A stretch of 64,000 bases of DNA from Amoebidium appalachense (Eukaryota; Ichthyosporea), in assembly GCA_963693365.1 (NCBI GenBank), contig CAVNZM010000007.1, forward strand, positions 5,704,001 through 5,768,000, read 5' to 3'. Under the pieces are notes generated by a model, which saw only the letters and a program-made list of their open reading frames with translations, was not told where the DNA came from and did not search any database. Shown here in pieces: positions 53,466-64,000 of this stretch (the stretch's first letter is position 1; each line of letters starts with the position of its first letter). The translations under genes and the position numbers were made by a program.

Positions 53466-53655
53466 ACTGTACGGGTGCACACAGAGCAGTAGGCCAAGAA
53501 AAAGAGAGAAGGGAACCCTGGGGGGACGAGGGGAGGGGAGGACGGGGGGGGGGGGGGGGGGGGGAGGGGGGGGGTTTGAATGCGGAACACAGTACGAAGT
53601 AGTATGCAACATCAGCCATGCGCACAGTATGCGTCATAAGCAGAGCCCATCCGGG
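52847..53655 (-). repeat. Dispersed-repeat fragments
   Basis: A fragment of only the capped end at 52847-52870 and a longer one at 53575-53652. Both start TTTGAATGCGGAACAC directly after a G run. G-rich sequence fills the interval. Confidence 0.6.
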
Positions 53656-54207
53656 CAGGCGCTAATGGGTAACCACCAAGAAACAGAAGTTTTTTTACGA
53701 CTGGGCCACCCTAGGAAGGGAGAGGGAGGGAGCCAGCTTAGGGAGGGAGAGGGAGGGACTACAAATACAAACAGGCAGGGTGAGTGAAGAAGGGAGGAAG
53801 GAGGACGGGAGGAGCAGGGGGACGAACGAAAAAGTCGAGATGGGGCGCAGACAGACGGAGAAACTGTGAGAGAGAATCATGCGGAATAGCGAAAGGAAAA
53901 GGGGAAAGGGGGATATGGGGAGTGAAAAGTATGTGGGGAGCACGATTAAAACAGGCAGGGGAGGAGAGGGATGTGTAAATCGGAGAATGTTCATGTTTGA
54001 AGGGACAGAGAGACTTACCATGCTCGAAGAAAGGATGTAGGCGGGCGATGAAGCCTTCCCCCGCTCAACCCCCCCGACCCGGGTCCCGGGAGGGGGGGGG
54101 GGGGTGATGGGAGTGGGCGCAATGAATTCTCGCACAAGCTTTGCACCTTCTAAATGGAGATTTGGGGGCGTACCATAAAAGGACGAGAGACTGTAACTGT
54201 GCTGAGG

Positions 54208-54213
54208 TTTATT
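54208..54213 (-). terminator. Candidate poly(A) signal of glutamine synthetase
   Basis: AATAAA on the minus strand (TTTATT on plus), about 280 nt after the stop codon. Confidence 0.45.
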
Positions 54214-54494
54214 GGAGACCAGGTTCCAGCGGTCGGTGAACCACAGGTTCATGTTTGAACTCTACAACAGTGGCAGAATAGGCATACCGAGACGTGGGAC
54301 CATCTATACGTACATCACAATAAAAGGAGGATCGGACCAAACATTCACATTTTCGTGTGGTGGGCATCGGAAGGAAAAGGAAGCCCAATACTTAAAATTT
54401 CATACCGTGCCTGAAAACACACATCACCTGCTAACATGCTAAACCCCCTTTGCAATTAAGGGGGGATGCGCGAACCTTTTTAAAAGTTCCCTTT

Positions 54495-55574
54495 TTACAT
54501 GTTAAGGAGGACAGTCTCGCAGATGATGCGGGTGACGAGGTAGGGGTCGCAGTTGGAGGCGGGGCGACGGTCCTCAAGGTAACCCTTGCCATCAAGGTGG
54601 CACTGACGGGGGATACGGATGGAGGAACCGCGGTGGGCGACGCCGTAAGAGAACTGGTCGATGGAGGCAGTCTCATGGCGACCGGTGAGGCGGCGCTCGT
54701 TGCCCTTGCCATAAACGGCAATGTGCTTCTCGTGGTTCTTCTCGAACTTGGGCATGGAATCGAGGATAACCTTCATGCCGCCGTCCTGGCGCATAGCCTC
54801 GGTGGAGAAGTTGGTGTGGCAGCCAGCGCCGTTCCAGTCGCCGGGGATGGGCTTGGGGTCCATCGAGCAGATAACCCCGAAATCCTCACACACGCGGTGC
54901 ATGATGAAGCGGGCCATCCACAGGTGGTCAGCCATCTCAATACCCACGCAGGGACCGACCTGGAACTCCCACTGGCCAGGCATGACCTCAGCGTTGGAGC
55001 CGGCAATCTTCACGCCAGCGTAGATGCATGCGCGGTAGTGTGCCTCCACAACGTCGCGGCCGAACACCTTGTTGGAGCCCACACCGCAGTAGTAGGGGCC
55101 CTGGGGGCCGGGGTAGCCACCCTTGGGCCAGCCGAGGGGGGTGATACCGTCGTTGTCGAAGAGGGTGTACTCCTGCTCCATACCGAACCAGGGGATCTCA
55201 GCCTTGCACTTCTCCATAACGGCGTTGCAGCGAGAGCGGTGGTTGGTGGGGTGGGGGGAACCGTCGGGGTTCAGGGTCTCGCACATGACGAGGATGTTGT
55301 CGTTGCGGCGGAAGGGGTCCTTGAAGATGGAAACGGGGCGGATAAGAACGTCAGAGTCCTCACCCTCAGCCTGGCCGGTGGAGGAACCGTCGAAGTTCCA
55401 GATAGGGAGCTCATCGGGGGAAGCGGGCACCTTGGTGAGAGTGCGCGACTTGCAGCGCATGTTCTCGAGGGTGCCGTCAATCCACACGTACTTGGCCTGG
55501 ATGGCGCCATCCTGGGGGAGGGTGAGGAAGTGATCCCTCAGCTGCTTGCTGTTGTTCATCGAAACGGGCGCCAT
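54495..55574 (-). CDS. GLUL: Glutamine synthetase, eukaryotic type II
   Basis: Catalyses glutamate + NH3 + ATP to glutamine, the main entry point of ammonia into amino acids; GSII enzymes act as decamers, usually in the cytosol. The 359-aa frame is uninterrupted and of normal length for animal/fungal GSII. Landmarks: WIDGT (31-35), [10 protein letters not shown] (59-68), the Glu pair in EQEYTLFD (133-140), [20 protein letters not shown] (179-198), QWEFQVGPC (201-209), [20 protein letters not shown] (239-258), the ATP/Glu-binding [13 protein letters not shown] (291-303) and RGSSIRIPR (315-323), [15 protein letters not shown] (331-345). All metal and substrate residues I would expect are present. 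Strong third-position G/C bias leaves a long but meaningless open frame on the opposite strand. A TATA box and two CCAAT boxes precede it. There is no intron. Confidence 0.98.
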   Translation of the reverse strand: MAPVSMNNSKQLRDHFLTLPQDGAIQAKYVWIDGTLENMRCKSRTLTKVPASPDELPIWNFDGSSTGQAEGEDSDVLIRPVSIFKDPFRRNDNILVMCETLNPDGSPHPTNHRSRCNAVMEKCKAEIPWFGMEQEYTLFDNDGITPLGWPKGGYPGPQGPYYCGVGSNKVFGRDVVEAHYRACIYAGVKIAGSNAEVMPGQWEFQVGPCVGIEMADHLWMARFIMHRVCEDFGVICSMDPKPIPGDWNGAGCHTNFSTEAMRQDGGMKVILDSMPKFEKNHEKHIAVYGKGNERRLTGRHETASIDQFSYGVAHRGSSIRIPRQCHLDGKGYLEDRRPASNCDPYLVTRIICETVLLNM

Positions 55575-55652
55575 TTTCGTTGTGTGAGTGTGGAGTCAGC
55601 AGACAGGCCCGTGATTCCGTGTGTACTGCGGCTGACCACGAGGAAAAAGCGC

Positions 55653-55729
55653 TATATATACTCTGCGAAGTGTGTTGTCTATATTTGGCAGGGAGATTGG
55701 CATGCGTGATATTTGAGGTTAGTGATTGG
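55653..55729 (-). promoter_or_regulatory. TATA and CCAAT boxes of glutamine synthetase
   Basis: TATATATA at 55653-55660, about 80 nt upstream of the ATG, with CCAAT on the minus strand at 55696-55700 and 55725-55729, that is 36 and 65 bp further upstream. The arrangement matches the promoter before the SLC41-like gene. Confidence 0.6.
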
Positions 55730-58620
55730 TCAAAGAGGGTTTAAATGATAGACATAATTAGATGGGACTATCAGCGTTGGGATCCTGGCGTCATGCCCAC
55801 CTGGTGACGAGCAGCTGGTCAATAAATACAAAGAAAATTTGATCACTTCTTTTAGAAACCAGATTTGTGAATATAATTGGATATAACACAGTGCCTTTAC
55901 CTTTCTACGACAGCCATTTTCGGTTCCCACAAATTCCACTGCCGTAACCAGGGTATGGTATCACCGGCACGTCGTTTTTCGTCATTTTTGCAAATTTGTT
56001 GAGAAAGCGAACCAATGAAACAGTGGCTCACATTTGATGATTGGCTTACAAAATCTATTTCTGCAACAACGCGTGACCATCGTCGCATTCGCATGTTGCT
56101 GCACAATTATCAGTACACCCAACCTTTTTCTGTTTTTGAGAATAATCCCTACACACCGTATTGTAATTTGTAAGTAGAGCAAAAACAGCATTTATTTAGC
56201 GAGTTTTCATCAGCTTCGGTAAGTCCGCTCCCAACAACTCCCACGCAGTCCCAACAACAAAGTTTACCACCATCTTGGATCTGATTGGTACGCGATCCTC
56301 GTCCATTCTCCCAACACTCCTCGTCATATATGGGGCATTCGCTGCTGTGGGTTTTTTACATTTTAAATTTTTTATCCTTAGCTATTAATGTTAGTATAAG
56401 AGGAATCATAAATCTACTGGTTGTATATATACAGGGCTGAAATCCGGCAGCAGGCGACTGGCAGGTATGTAAAGCAACGGTTCTTACACTTCAGAAATCA
56501 GATTATGCACAAGCACAAGCTTAAGCACATTTCCAAGCGAATCCATAGTACTGATTATGAAACCCGCACGATCATGGTGTTAAGTTTTTGGTTTACTCTT
56601 GAGTGTGTGTGTGCCAGAAATTTTTCACTTCTTTGAGGTTCAGGCGTCCGAGTTCTGACAGGGCTTCGATTGCACTAAAAATGGCCACACATATATAGGC
56701 CCTCAAATTTCTCATGTGGGAAAAGCATGCAACCGGTGCCCCCCAAGAGCAAGTATCAGGAGATCTACTCCAGCCCGTGTGGGCCGTGGCCGCGCATGCG
56801 CGCGGCGGTCCGGATCCGAGTCACTGAGTCATCAGGCCGTATGCATACAATTGTATAATGCTACGAAATAAAAAAATGCATGGAAGACAAATATAAAGAA
56901 CTGCGGGGCATTTTGCAGAGAATAAATATTTCATGACGATTCATGTTGGACAAAGTCTTTCCACTTCGTTGCAGTACACATGTGCAGCGTTGAGCTGTTC
57001 TGCCGCGGGCCCGCGGCCTCCGGGCAACAGCTTTTCTTGGAATTTTTATGAGCCACGTACATGCTGCATTGCGGAATGCATACTTTCGATCGCGAGGCTC
57101 CCTGAGGCCTGCTCTTTCATGTAAGACACAAAGAATGCATATTCTTAGAGAAAAGGCTACTTGTATATATATGCGGCTGCTCCTCTTTTTTCTTCAAGTG
57201 GTCATCACGGCGCAGGTGAATGGCGCTGTGGCATAGCCGTGTAGACGGCGTGGTGCTCAGTACTGTAGAGAATCATGGATAAAAGCCACACTCGCTCTTG
57301 ATTGGCTCAGCTTGCATCAGATAAGTCGCTCAGCCAATCGCGCCCCGATCCTCTTGATCACATTTTGATTGGTGTTCCGGTCGGCGGCAATTTCTAAGTG
57401 GTTCGCTATTAGCCAATCATCTCGAATGTAAACAAAGAAAGCATTTGGCGCCTCCCCAGGTTCACGTGTAAGCACGCGATCTGTAGTAATTATGCAAAGA
57501 TGATCTGCCTGCAAAGCACGACCGTCGTTTGTTTTTCTTTCCTCTTGAGTTTTTTTCCCCCTCACCCCCTGTTGCTTTTTTCTTCTAGTTTTGTATTGTT
57601 TTGTTCGTTGCAGGTCCAAAAATCTGCGAGAAATACGTGAGAAGTTGAGAAGCATGTCTTCGCTTTTTTCTTTTTTCCCTTCCACTATCTCTTGGCAAGA
57701 TCTTCGGTTTTTTTCTTTTTAGCCTTCCGATCTCTTGCCAAGGTCTACGGAGTTTTCCCTTTTCTCCGTTTCTTCAAAGACACGTGCTCTTCGGAATGAC
57801 CATGAGGCTGTCAGCATTAGCCAGCAGAGGAGCAAGATAGTCGCATTACGCTTGGCAAAATAGTTTAGTATGAGAGGTATACATAGTGAAAACATGAAAA
57901 AGCGATAAACCGGCAGTCATCGAAAAGGCCAGGCTTGAACCGGACCTGCATTTGAATGCAAGGGGACGGGTTGGAGATGAGAGGCAGATGCTTCCATCTT
58001 CTGTGCTACGCCTTATGTGACAAGGTATGATGGTAGGCCTAGACATCTCCCACTGTGTTAAAGCTATGGTTGTGTTGCACGCTTTTAGATCATCCAGTGT
58101 CTCTATGTTCTTGGTTAAAACCTAGGGTCTGGCCTGTGCTGGTGCATTGGCCACCAAACTTTGTGTGTTCGAGTTTTTTAAGGTTACACGAAGCCTAGCT
58201 CGACATCCAAATGACCTATATAGAATGTCTGTGGTTTGGGATTGTCATATCCTTTCATCTGCCTACACATTCCTCTACTAACACACACCCACACCTACCC
58301 TCCGCTGAGTCCCAGAAACCTGCACACGTGCCCTACTATCTGACCGACACACCCATACACATAACCCTCCTCTTTCCGTTGCACACACACACACACAAAC
58401 ACACATCTTCAATGCTAACTGCAACCAGGATCGCCTTTAGGTGACGTTTCACTTTGTGGAGCGCTAGCCAGGACACCTTTGCTTTGGAATTCTCAGTCGA
58501 TTACTTGTTCTGTTCGAAACCGTTTAGTATGCTTTCTGCCTCAAGGGGGCTTAGTGTTAGCTCTTATGGATTTTAGGTGGCAGATCGGGGTGACTGCGAG
58601 CATGTCTTCTTGTCTTTGAA
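55730..58620. other. Intergenic, unique sequence with CCAAT cluster
   Basis: No gene recognised and almost no low-complexity DNA. CCAAT motifs occur in both orientations at about 56016, 56040 and 56285, and four lie within about 120 bp at 57300-57415, which could mark a promoter of an unseen transcript. Confidence 0.4.
57925..58014 (-). other. tRNA-like (class II) remnant or SINE head
   Basis: On the minus strand, a box A-like TAGCACAGAAG (57998-58008) and a box B GGTTCAAGCCT (57931-57941) are spaced as in a tRNA with a long variable arm (TGCATTCAAATGCA can form a 5-bp hairpin). AAGGC/GCCTT may pair at the ends. I cannot fold a proper anticodon arm, so it is not called as a functional tRNA. 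Confidence 0.3.
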
Positions 58621-58808
58621 ACGAAGCAACCTCCTTCCCCCCCCCTCCCCCTCCCCCCCCCCCCCCCCCTTTCACCCGTTTCCCTGCCTGCCCTCTCCCT
58701 CTATCCCACCCGTCCACCTCGCCAACCTTACCCACACCGTTCCAAGCATGCTTTTTCTTTATGCGGCATGGCATGTACGTGTGCATAACACACACACACA
58801 CACACACA

Positions 58809-58847
<39 letters not shown>

Positions 58848-59621
58848 CCGTGCTAGACTCTGTTTGGGTTTTAGTGAAAACCTCCCCCCCCCCCCCCCCC
58901 CCCCTCTCTCTCTCACTCCCTCTCTCTCTCACCCACTCTCACCCCGCGCGCGCGCAAAAAAAATAAAAATAAAAATAAAAAAAAGGTAAATGGAGAGCTT
59001 TACTACAAGCACACACAGTGTTCACAATAGCATGGCTCAGATGGCCTAATCTTATACTTAAAGGAAGAAACGTGTATGGGTGCATTGGTATTGTGGTGTA
59101 TGTATACCATCCTGTCTGGGGTATAGGCAGAGCCAAGTGCATGAAGATAGCCTCTGTGAGGTGAAACGGAATGAAATAAAGAATATAAAATACGATAAAA
59201 ACACAAACAGTCTCGTTTTGTCATCAAACTTGAAGCACATACTTGAAAGCTCGCTGCTTTTATCAGAATTGGCATACAGAGGTAAGGTGGTCGTTTTTGA
59301 CTGTCATCTTGGTTTCTCTTTCTGGTTGTGTTTTGTACACTGGGTCTTGTTAGCTGGCCTGCTTACTGCCTTAGGGTCAACACTGCAGATATAGTTTGCT
59401 CTATTTACTTTACCGTTACTCAATATTTATGTTCTCTTTTTGCTCTAGTTACCTCGATATTTTACGGTGGTATTTTCTTGATAGTTAATTCTAGCTTACT
59501 GACTATATAAGTATGCTCTTGGTCTGACCCTTGCTCTATCTGGTTGGTACTGCCAATCACATATTAGGGCATTTGTCTTGTTGTGGGTATATATTTTTGT
59601 CTCGCTTGGCTCTTGTCTCCT

Positions 59622-59672
<51 letters not shown>

Positions 59673-59849
59673 CCGGGCAGTCTGCCACATTGTGTAGTCC
59701 GTCATGGATGTGTACTTGTGTACCTTCCCTATTCTCTCCCTCTCTCTGTCGTTCTCCTCTCTCTCATCGTCTATACATAGAAAATCAAATAAAGAACAAA
59801 CGAAACCAAACTTTTACGGATTCGCTTGCGAAGTCATGGTGGACCCCCC

Positions 59850-59887
<38 letters not shown>

Positions 59888-60103
59888 TCCCCCTCCCTTT
59901 CCCCTGCGGCTTTCCCCTCCCACCCCCTCCCACCTTCCTCTCTCCAAACTGCCTACGCACATCCACATTGAGTCGTGTGTGAAAGCTTGCTGCTGTACAT
60001 CACTAAAAGGGACGGCTGCGGAGCCTTTTAGTGTTAAAAGCTTTGCACGGACGGAGGAGAGTTTAAAGCCCATGAGCGCTCACACCCGTTTTGGGGAAGG
60101 AGG

Positions 60104-60137
<34 letters not shown>

Positions 60138-60175
60138 ACGCGCGCGCTTATGTGTGGTGATGATGGTGGTGGTGT

Positions 60176-60234
<59 letters not shown>

Positions 60235-60349
60235 AGGGACAGAGGTGCAGTTCAACTACTGCGAGCATAGACTTTGAGATTTTCCTCAACCGAGGCCACC
60301 AAACACTCCAAAATGACTACTGAATCGAAACCACACATTATCATCCCTT

Positions 60350-60388
<39 letters not shown>

Positions 60389-61360
60389 ACAAAAAAAAAA
60401 AAAAAAAAAGAAAGAAAAAACACCGTGGCCACCCACAAACGGCTGGTCAAGGAAAATCGAAAGAATCAAACAAACGATGACATCATAACCATCCCAAAAT
60501 GATCTCCATTGCAGAAGGCAAGAAAAAAAAAATGAAAAGACCTAAACGAGCCCCCCCCCTCCCCCTCTTCCCTCCCCCCCCTTTGGTACATGCATGTGCA
60601 TACACACACAACATATGGCAACCACCATCATCACCACGGGTACGTATTATTCATAATCATCCCATGGGCAACACCCGACCCCTTCTAGATCTACCCGACA
60701 CATCAAAATGTAAAACTCGCAAGCCAAGAACAGCGCAGCCCGGCACCATCAGCACAGACGCCACTACTCACGTCTACAAGCTTGAACAGGGAATTTGAAA
60801 TCCTTCAACTAAAAGTTGTGTATATTAAACACTTCCCCGATGATTATTGGACTAAATTCTTCGAAGATGTTTTTTGAAATAACTAAAAAAGTATTTATAT
60901 GCACAGAGATGATATATAGGGCGGGAAGCCTCGCAAGGAGGGTAGGAGGACATCTGAAGACCATGACCATCCCATGGCTTCTTTCCCGACGTCGGACCAA
61001 ATATTCACGCACAAACAACGTGAGAGATGATCATGATTATCATCATGACTGCGATGGAAGATCAGCACTTTTCTCACCCCTGGCTCTGTTATAACGAGTA
61101 CAATGATAACATTAAATACATAACATATACTTCGTGAATGTCCCTTCGAGTGACATGATCCCACGAAAATGGCCGGACTGGGACGTCTGGGAGTTTATTT
61201 ATGTATGATATTTTCGCACTGGCCCAACAGCCTGCTGTTAAATGGTGTTAACCACGTGAGGCTTCGTGTCTGTGATGCTTTTCTTTTCTCTCTTTCTTCT
61301 TTTCCTTCTTGATGGTGATGGTGATGGGAGGGGGTGGCGTGCGGTGGTGACTGTGTGTGT

Positions 61361-61420
<60 letters not shown>

Positions 61421-61544
61421 GGTTGGTTAGTTAATTGGGTAAATTTACTCAGGGCTGGAATTTGAATGCATGCGTGACGGTCGGGTGGGTGAGTGAGTGA
61501 GTCGCGGTGCCGGTGCACGCGCGCAACACTGTGTGTGTGTGTAG

Positions 61545-61575
<31 letters not shown>

Positions 61576-62390
61576 AGGGGGGGGAGGGGGGGAAGGGGGG
61601 GGGGGGGACTAGATACAGCCTTCATGAACAATAGCGGATGAATTTTCAGCTGATGAGTATTGATGTCGGTATCACCCACAGGCAAAAAAAAAGCACTCAG
61701 GGTGGCCGTGCATGTGTGTGTGCGTATACAAGTGTATGTACATGCACGTGTGTTTGCAATTGTTGTATAAGATGGTGGTGTGTGTGTGTGGGGGGGAGGG
61801 GGGGGGGGCGGATTATAAACGGTACTACTATGATGTGCACCTATGCTGAGCTCACGAGGACAAATATAGTTACAGTACATCAGGGTACATACACGCACAC
61901 GCAAGTCACTTTGAAAAGTTTATGTTAAGTACGTGATGCGCTCGGTTTATATATGACGTCTTCTTTGCGCCACGGTTGAACTTCGCCGGCCGTAGGTGTT
62001 CTTCTATCGCTCGACGTTTGGTTATCGATCCAGATATACAAGTAATCATATAACCCTCCTTCCATCGGCTGGTTCGATATGTATCTCGCTGGCACACAGT
62101 GCAGCATCTACCGCATAATGATTATACAGCAAGGAACTATTTCAAGAAGAAAGTACTTATTAATAAGCGTTCACGTTTGCGGCAATCCGGACCCCACGTC
62201 CTTGCCACCAAAACCTAGATCAATCTTTCACCACCAAGAGCCATGCCCGCATGCAAGTATGATACTAAATTCGAAATTGGAAATTTAATCTATCTGGCAA
62301 CAACCGGCTCATAAAACGGTCTGCCTAACCACAGGCATAAGGGGGTTATATCCAAGAGCACACCCGAATTATCACAGCAGCCCTAGGTAT
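58621..62390. other. Intergenic region with homopolymers
   Basis: C runs (C45 at 59623-59667 and about 59846-59885), G44 at 61375-61418, CA/CT and TG tracts, a dispersed-repeat fragment at about 59688-59745, and a perfect 10-bp hairpin CACTAAAAGG/CCTTTTAGTG at 60001-60033. A/T-rich unique sequence 58990-59580 and 60640-61300 has no recognised gene. Confidence 0.5.
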
Positions 62391-62685
62391 TTAGGCCACC
62401 ACAACCTCCACATCCCTAACCAGAGACGGCATATTAAGCGCCGAAAACGCCACGATTACGGGATAGACACCGGGGACCTCGGGCACTTCAATATCCCTCG
62501 AAAACGTCACCTCATTGCCGGGCGGGATATCTGCAAACGGGATAACTTCGTCCGAGTGGATATTCAAATTTTTGGCATGGATAGTCAGCCGAACCTGGGT
62601 CAGGGGCACGGGCATGGGGTTGCGGAACGACAGCTCGATACGGTGCACCCGGTTGGTGGCTTGGCTGTACGTGTGTATGTGTGAT

Positions 62686-62719
<34 letters not shown>

Positions 62720-62732
62720 TGTATTTTTGGCG

Positions 62733-62813
<81 letters not shown>

Positions 62814-63190
62814 AGGGAGAGAGATAGGGGGGGGGGAGGGGGGAGGGGAGGAAAAGAGTGTGTATGCTTCGTGAGTGTTTGTTAAGGGACAGAGGAAGGG
62901 GTTTGGATGAGAAAGGGCGAGTGTATTCAATGGCATCTGGCGCTTTAGAATCATGCTCTTGCAAGTTAAACACTAACAACGGGTTTATTGTACAACACAT
63001 GCACACTTGTTCCTTTGGCTTCTGGGGGAGTGCGTGCGTAGGAATGATCAAGTCTACACACCATGTGTACTTTGCAGCCTACCGGGCGGTGGTATGGTAT
63101 GTGCATGCATGGGTGTGTGTGTGTGTGTGCGTGCGTGTGTGTGTGTGTGTGTGTGTGTGTTTGTGTGTGTATGGATATGCGTATTTTTTA

Positions 63191-63223
<33 letters not shown>

Positions 63224-63448
63224 GTGCGTGTGTGTGTGTGTTTGGGGAAGGGGGGGGGGGGGGGGGGGGGGGGAGGGGGGAGGAGGTTGGGTGCTTACTT
63301 TGCCAGATTCATGAAGGGAATGCGAGCAGGAACACGCAGGCCAAAGTCCGGGGCCTGCAGGAGCACAATGGTCTTTTCTAGAAGGGCCTGGCCTGTCTCC
63401 CGCACAATCCCGTGCATGCGCACCTCAATGTGGCGGTTCTTGAGGTTG
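62391..63448 (-). CDS. Transglutaminase-like protein, C-terminal two exons (partial)
   Basis: Exons at 63299-63448 and 62391-62664 (minus), joined by a GT-AG intron (donor GTAAGC, acceptor GTACAG) with matching phase; upstream exons lie beyond the window. The 141 codons resemble the C-terminal beta-barrels of animal-type transglutaminases. VELS-like IELSFRNPMPVPLTQVRLTI corresponds to the segment xVSLxNPLPVxLxxCxFTV of TG2. The pattern IPPGNEV, GVYPVIVAF and a terminal VRDVEVVVA follow in the expected order. In TG2 these barrels sit after the Cys-His-Asp catalytic core and regulate access to it; the core itself is not in the window, so enzyme activity cannot be judged. Another beta-sandwich protein is the main alternative. 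Confidence 0.65.
62692..62825. repeat. (TG)n and (GA)n in the transglutaminase-like intron
   Basis: (TG)n at about 62687-62718 and (GA)n of about 68 bp at 62739-62806. Further along the intron are TG (63114-63170), (TTA)n (about 63187-63222) and a G run (63251-63273). Confidence 0.9.
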
Positions 63449-63457
63449 CTGTGGATT

Positions 63458-63990
63458 GCACCGTGTGTATGTGAGAAATACGAAGGTACTGTGTGCATGT
63501 GAGAAAGGTACTGTGTGCAGTAAATGAGAAGTAACGAGGCCAGTGTGTGCATGTGAGAAATATAAAGGTACTGTGTGCATGTGGGAAATACAAAAGGTAG
63601 CGTGCGGATCTGAGCGACACAAAAGCTTGCGTTCACCCAAGAAAGTGCTGTGTGTAGTAAATGAGAAGTACACAAGGTTCTGTGTGCATGAGAGCAGTGC
63701 AAAGGTACTGTGTGCATGGGAAAGATGCAAGGGTAGTGTGTGCATGTGAGCGATACCGAGGTAACTTGTCCATATAATCAACACAGAAGATACCGTGTGC
63801 ATGTAAGAAGTACAAAGGTGCTGTGTGCATATGAGCAACATACAGGGTACTGTGTGCACTCTGCAACAAGAGGGTACCAATGTGCATGCAAGCAGTAGAA
63901 ATGTACTTTTTGAATGCGAGCATGACAGAAGTACACAGGTATCGTGTACACTAGAGCAACACAAAGGCATTCTGCACACGCGAGCAACAA
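63458..63990 (-). repeat. About 30-bp minisatellite upstream of the exon
   Basis: Degenerate tandem units of about 28-35 bp built on AAGGTACTGTGTGCATGTGA, some 15 or more copies, reaching the window edge. It ends about 10 bp before the splice acceptor at 63449-63451, so it is probably intronic. The open minus-strand frame through it reflects the repeat. Confidence 0.8.
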
Positions 63991-64000
63991 AAAAAAACAA

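Larger units (their letters stand above)
50806..54200. other. Purine-rich intergenic region
   Basis: G/A-rich on the plus strand, with G runs every few hundred bases, short TG tracts and the repeat copies listed separately. Long minus-strand frames here are Pro/Ser/His-rich translations of C/T-rich sequence and are not genes. Confidence 0.55.

Noticed and set aside
54450-55709. A 419-codon plus-strand ORF opposite glutamine synthetase
   Set aside because: It is the mirror of a strongly G/C-biased third codon position in the real gene; no domain, splice site or promoter supports it.
63458-63990. Possible CRISPR array
   Set aside because: Repeats are degenerate and contiguous without unique spacers, and the window is eukaryotic.

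Overview
The window is nuclear DNA of an intron-bearing eukaryote, most likely an opisthokont and plausibly a unicellular holozoan. This rests on four things: a cyclin Y homologue, an animal-type transglutaminase tail, a GSII glutamine synthetase and a single AP-1/AP-2 type beta-adaptin, all with GT-AG introns. The species is an inference; nothing here fixes it. The most visible property is low-complexity DNA: homopolymer G or C runs of 30-50 nt, long TG/CA, CT/GA and A/T runs. These are concentrated in introns and repeat clusters and almost absent from the five good genes' exons.

Layout. 1-3.8 kb: 3' end of a Ty3/gypsy chromovirus (integrase, chromodomain, 3' LTR), then an inverted solo LTR with a perfect 5-bp target duplication that splits an unidentified minus-strand ORF. 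5.7-6.45 kb (minus): broken LINE reverse transcriptase. 8.0-24.55 kb (+): complete 22-exon beta-adaptin gene (971 aa), its introns full of G/TG and C/CA tracts. 27.15-31.18 kb (+): six-exon cyclin Y-like gene (542 aa). 31.2-37.4 kb: microsatellites and unique sequence. 37.77-39.16 kb (+): intronless SLC41/MgtE-type magnesium transporter with TATA and CCAAT boxes. 39.2-54.2 kb: a gene-free repeat cluster with a hAT-type MITE, large hairpins, two copies of a three-block repeat and several copies of a dispersed repeat that abuts G/C runs. 54.5-55.57 kb (minus): intronless glutamine synthetase with TATA and CCAAT boxes. 62.39-63.45 kb (minus): last two exons of a transglutaminase-like gene that continues past the right edge.

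The host genes do not form a pathway: clathrin-coat trafficking, CDK regulation, Mg2+ transport, nitrogen assimilation and protein cross-linking. The unusual biology is structural. (i) A module of about 110 bp recurs at least 15 times, nearly always against a poly-C (or, inverted, poly-G) run; its longest copies carry a segment resembling 5S rRNA. (ii) Three consecutive beta-adaptin introns each contain a second copy of the end of the preceding exon. (iii) Compound tracts are always ordered C-run then A-run (T-run then G-run on the other strand). (iv) The beta-adaptin hinge contains an arginine/serine-rich insert.
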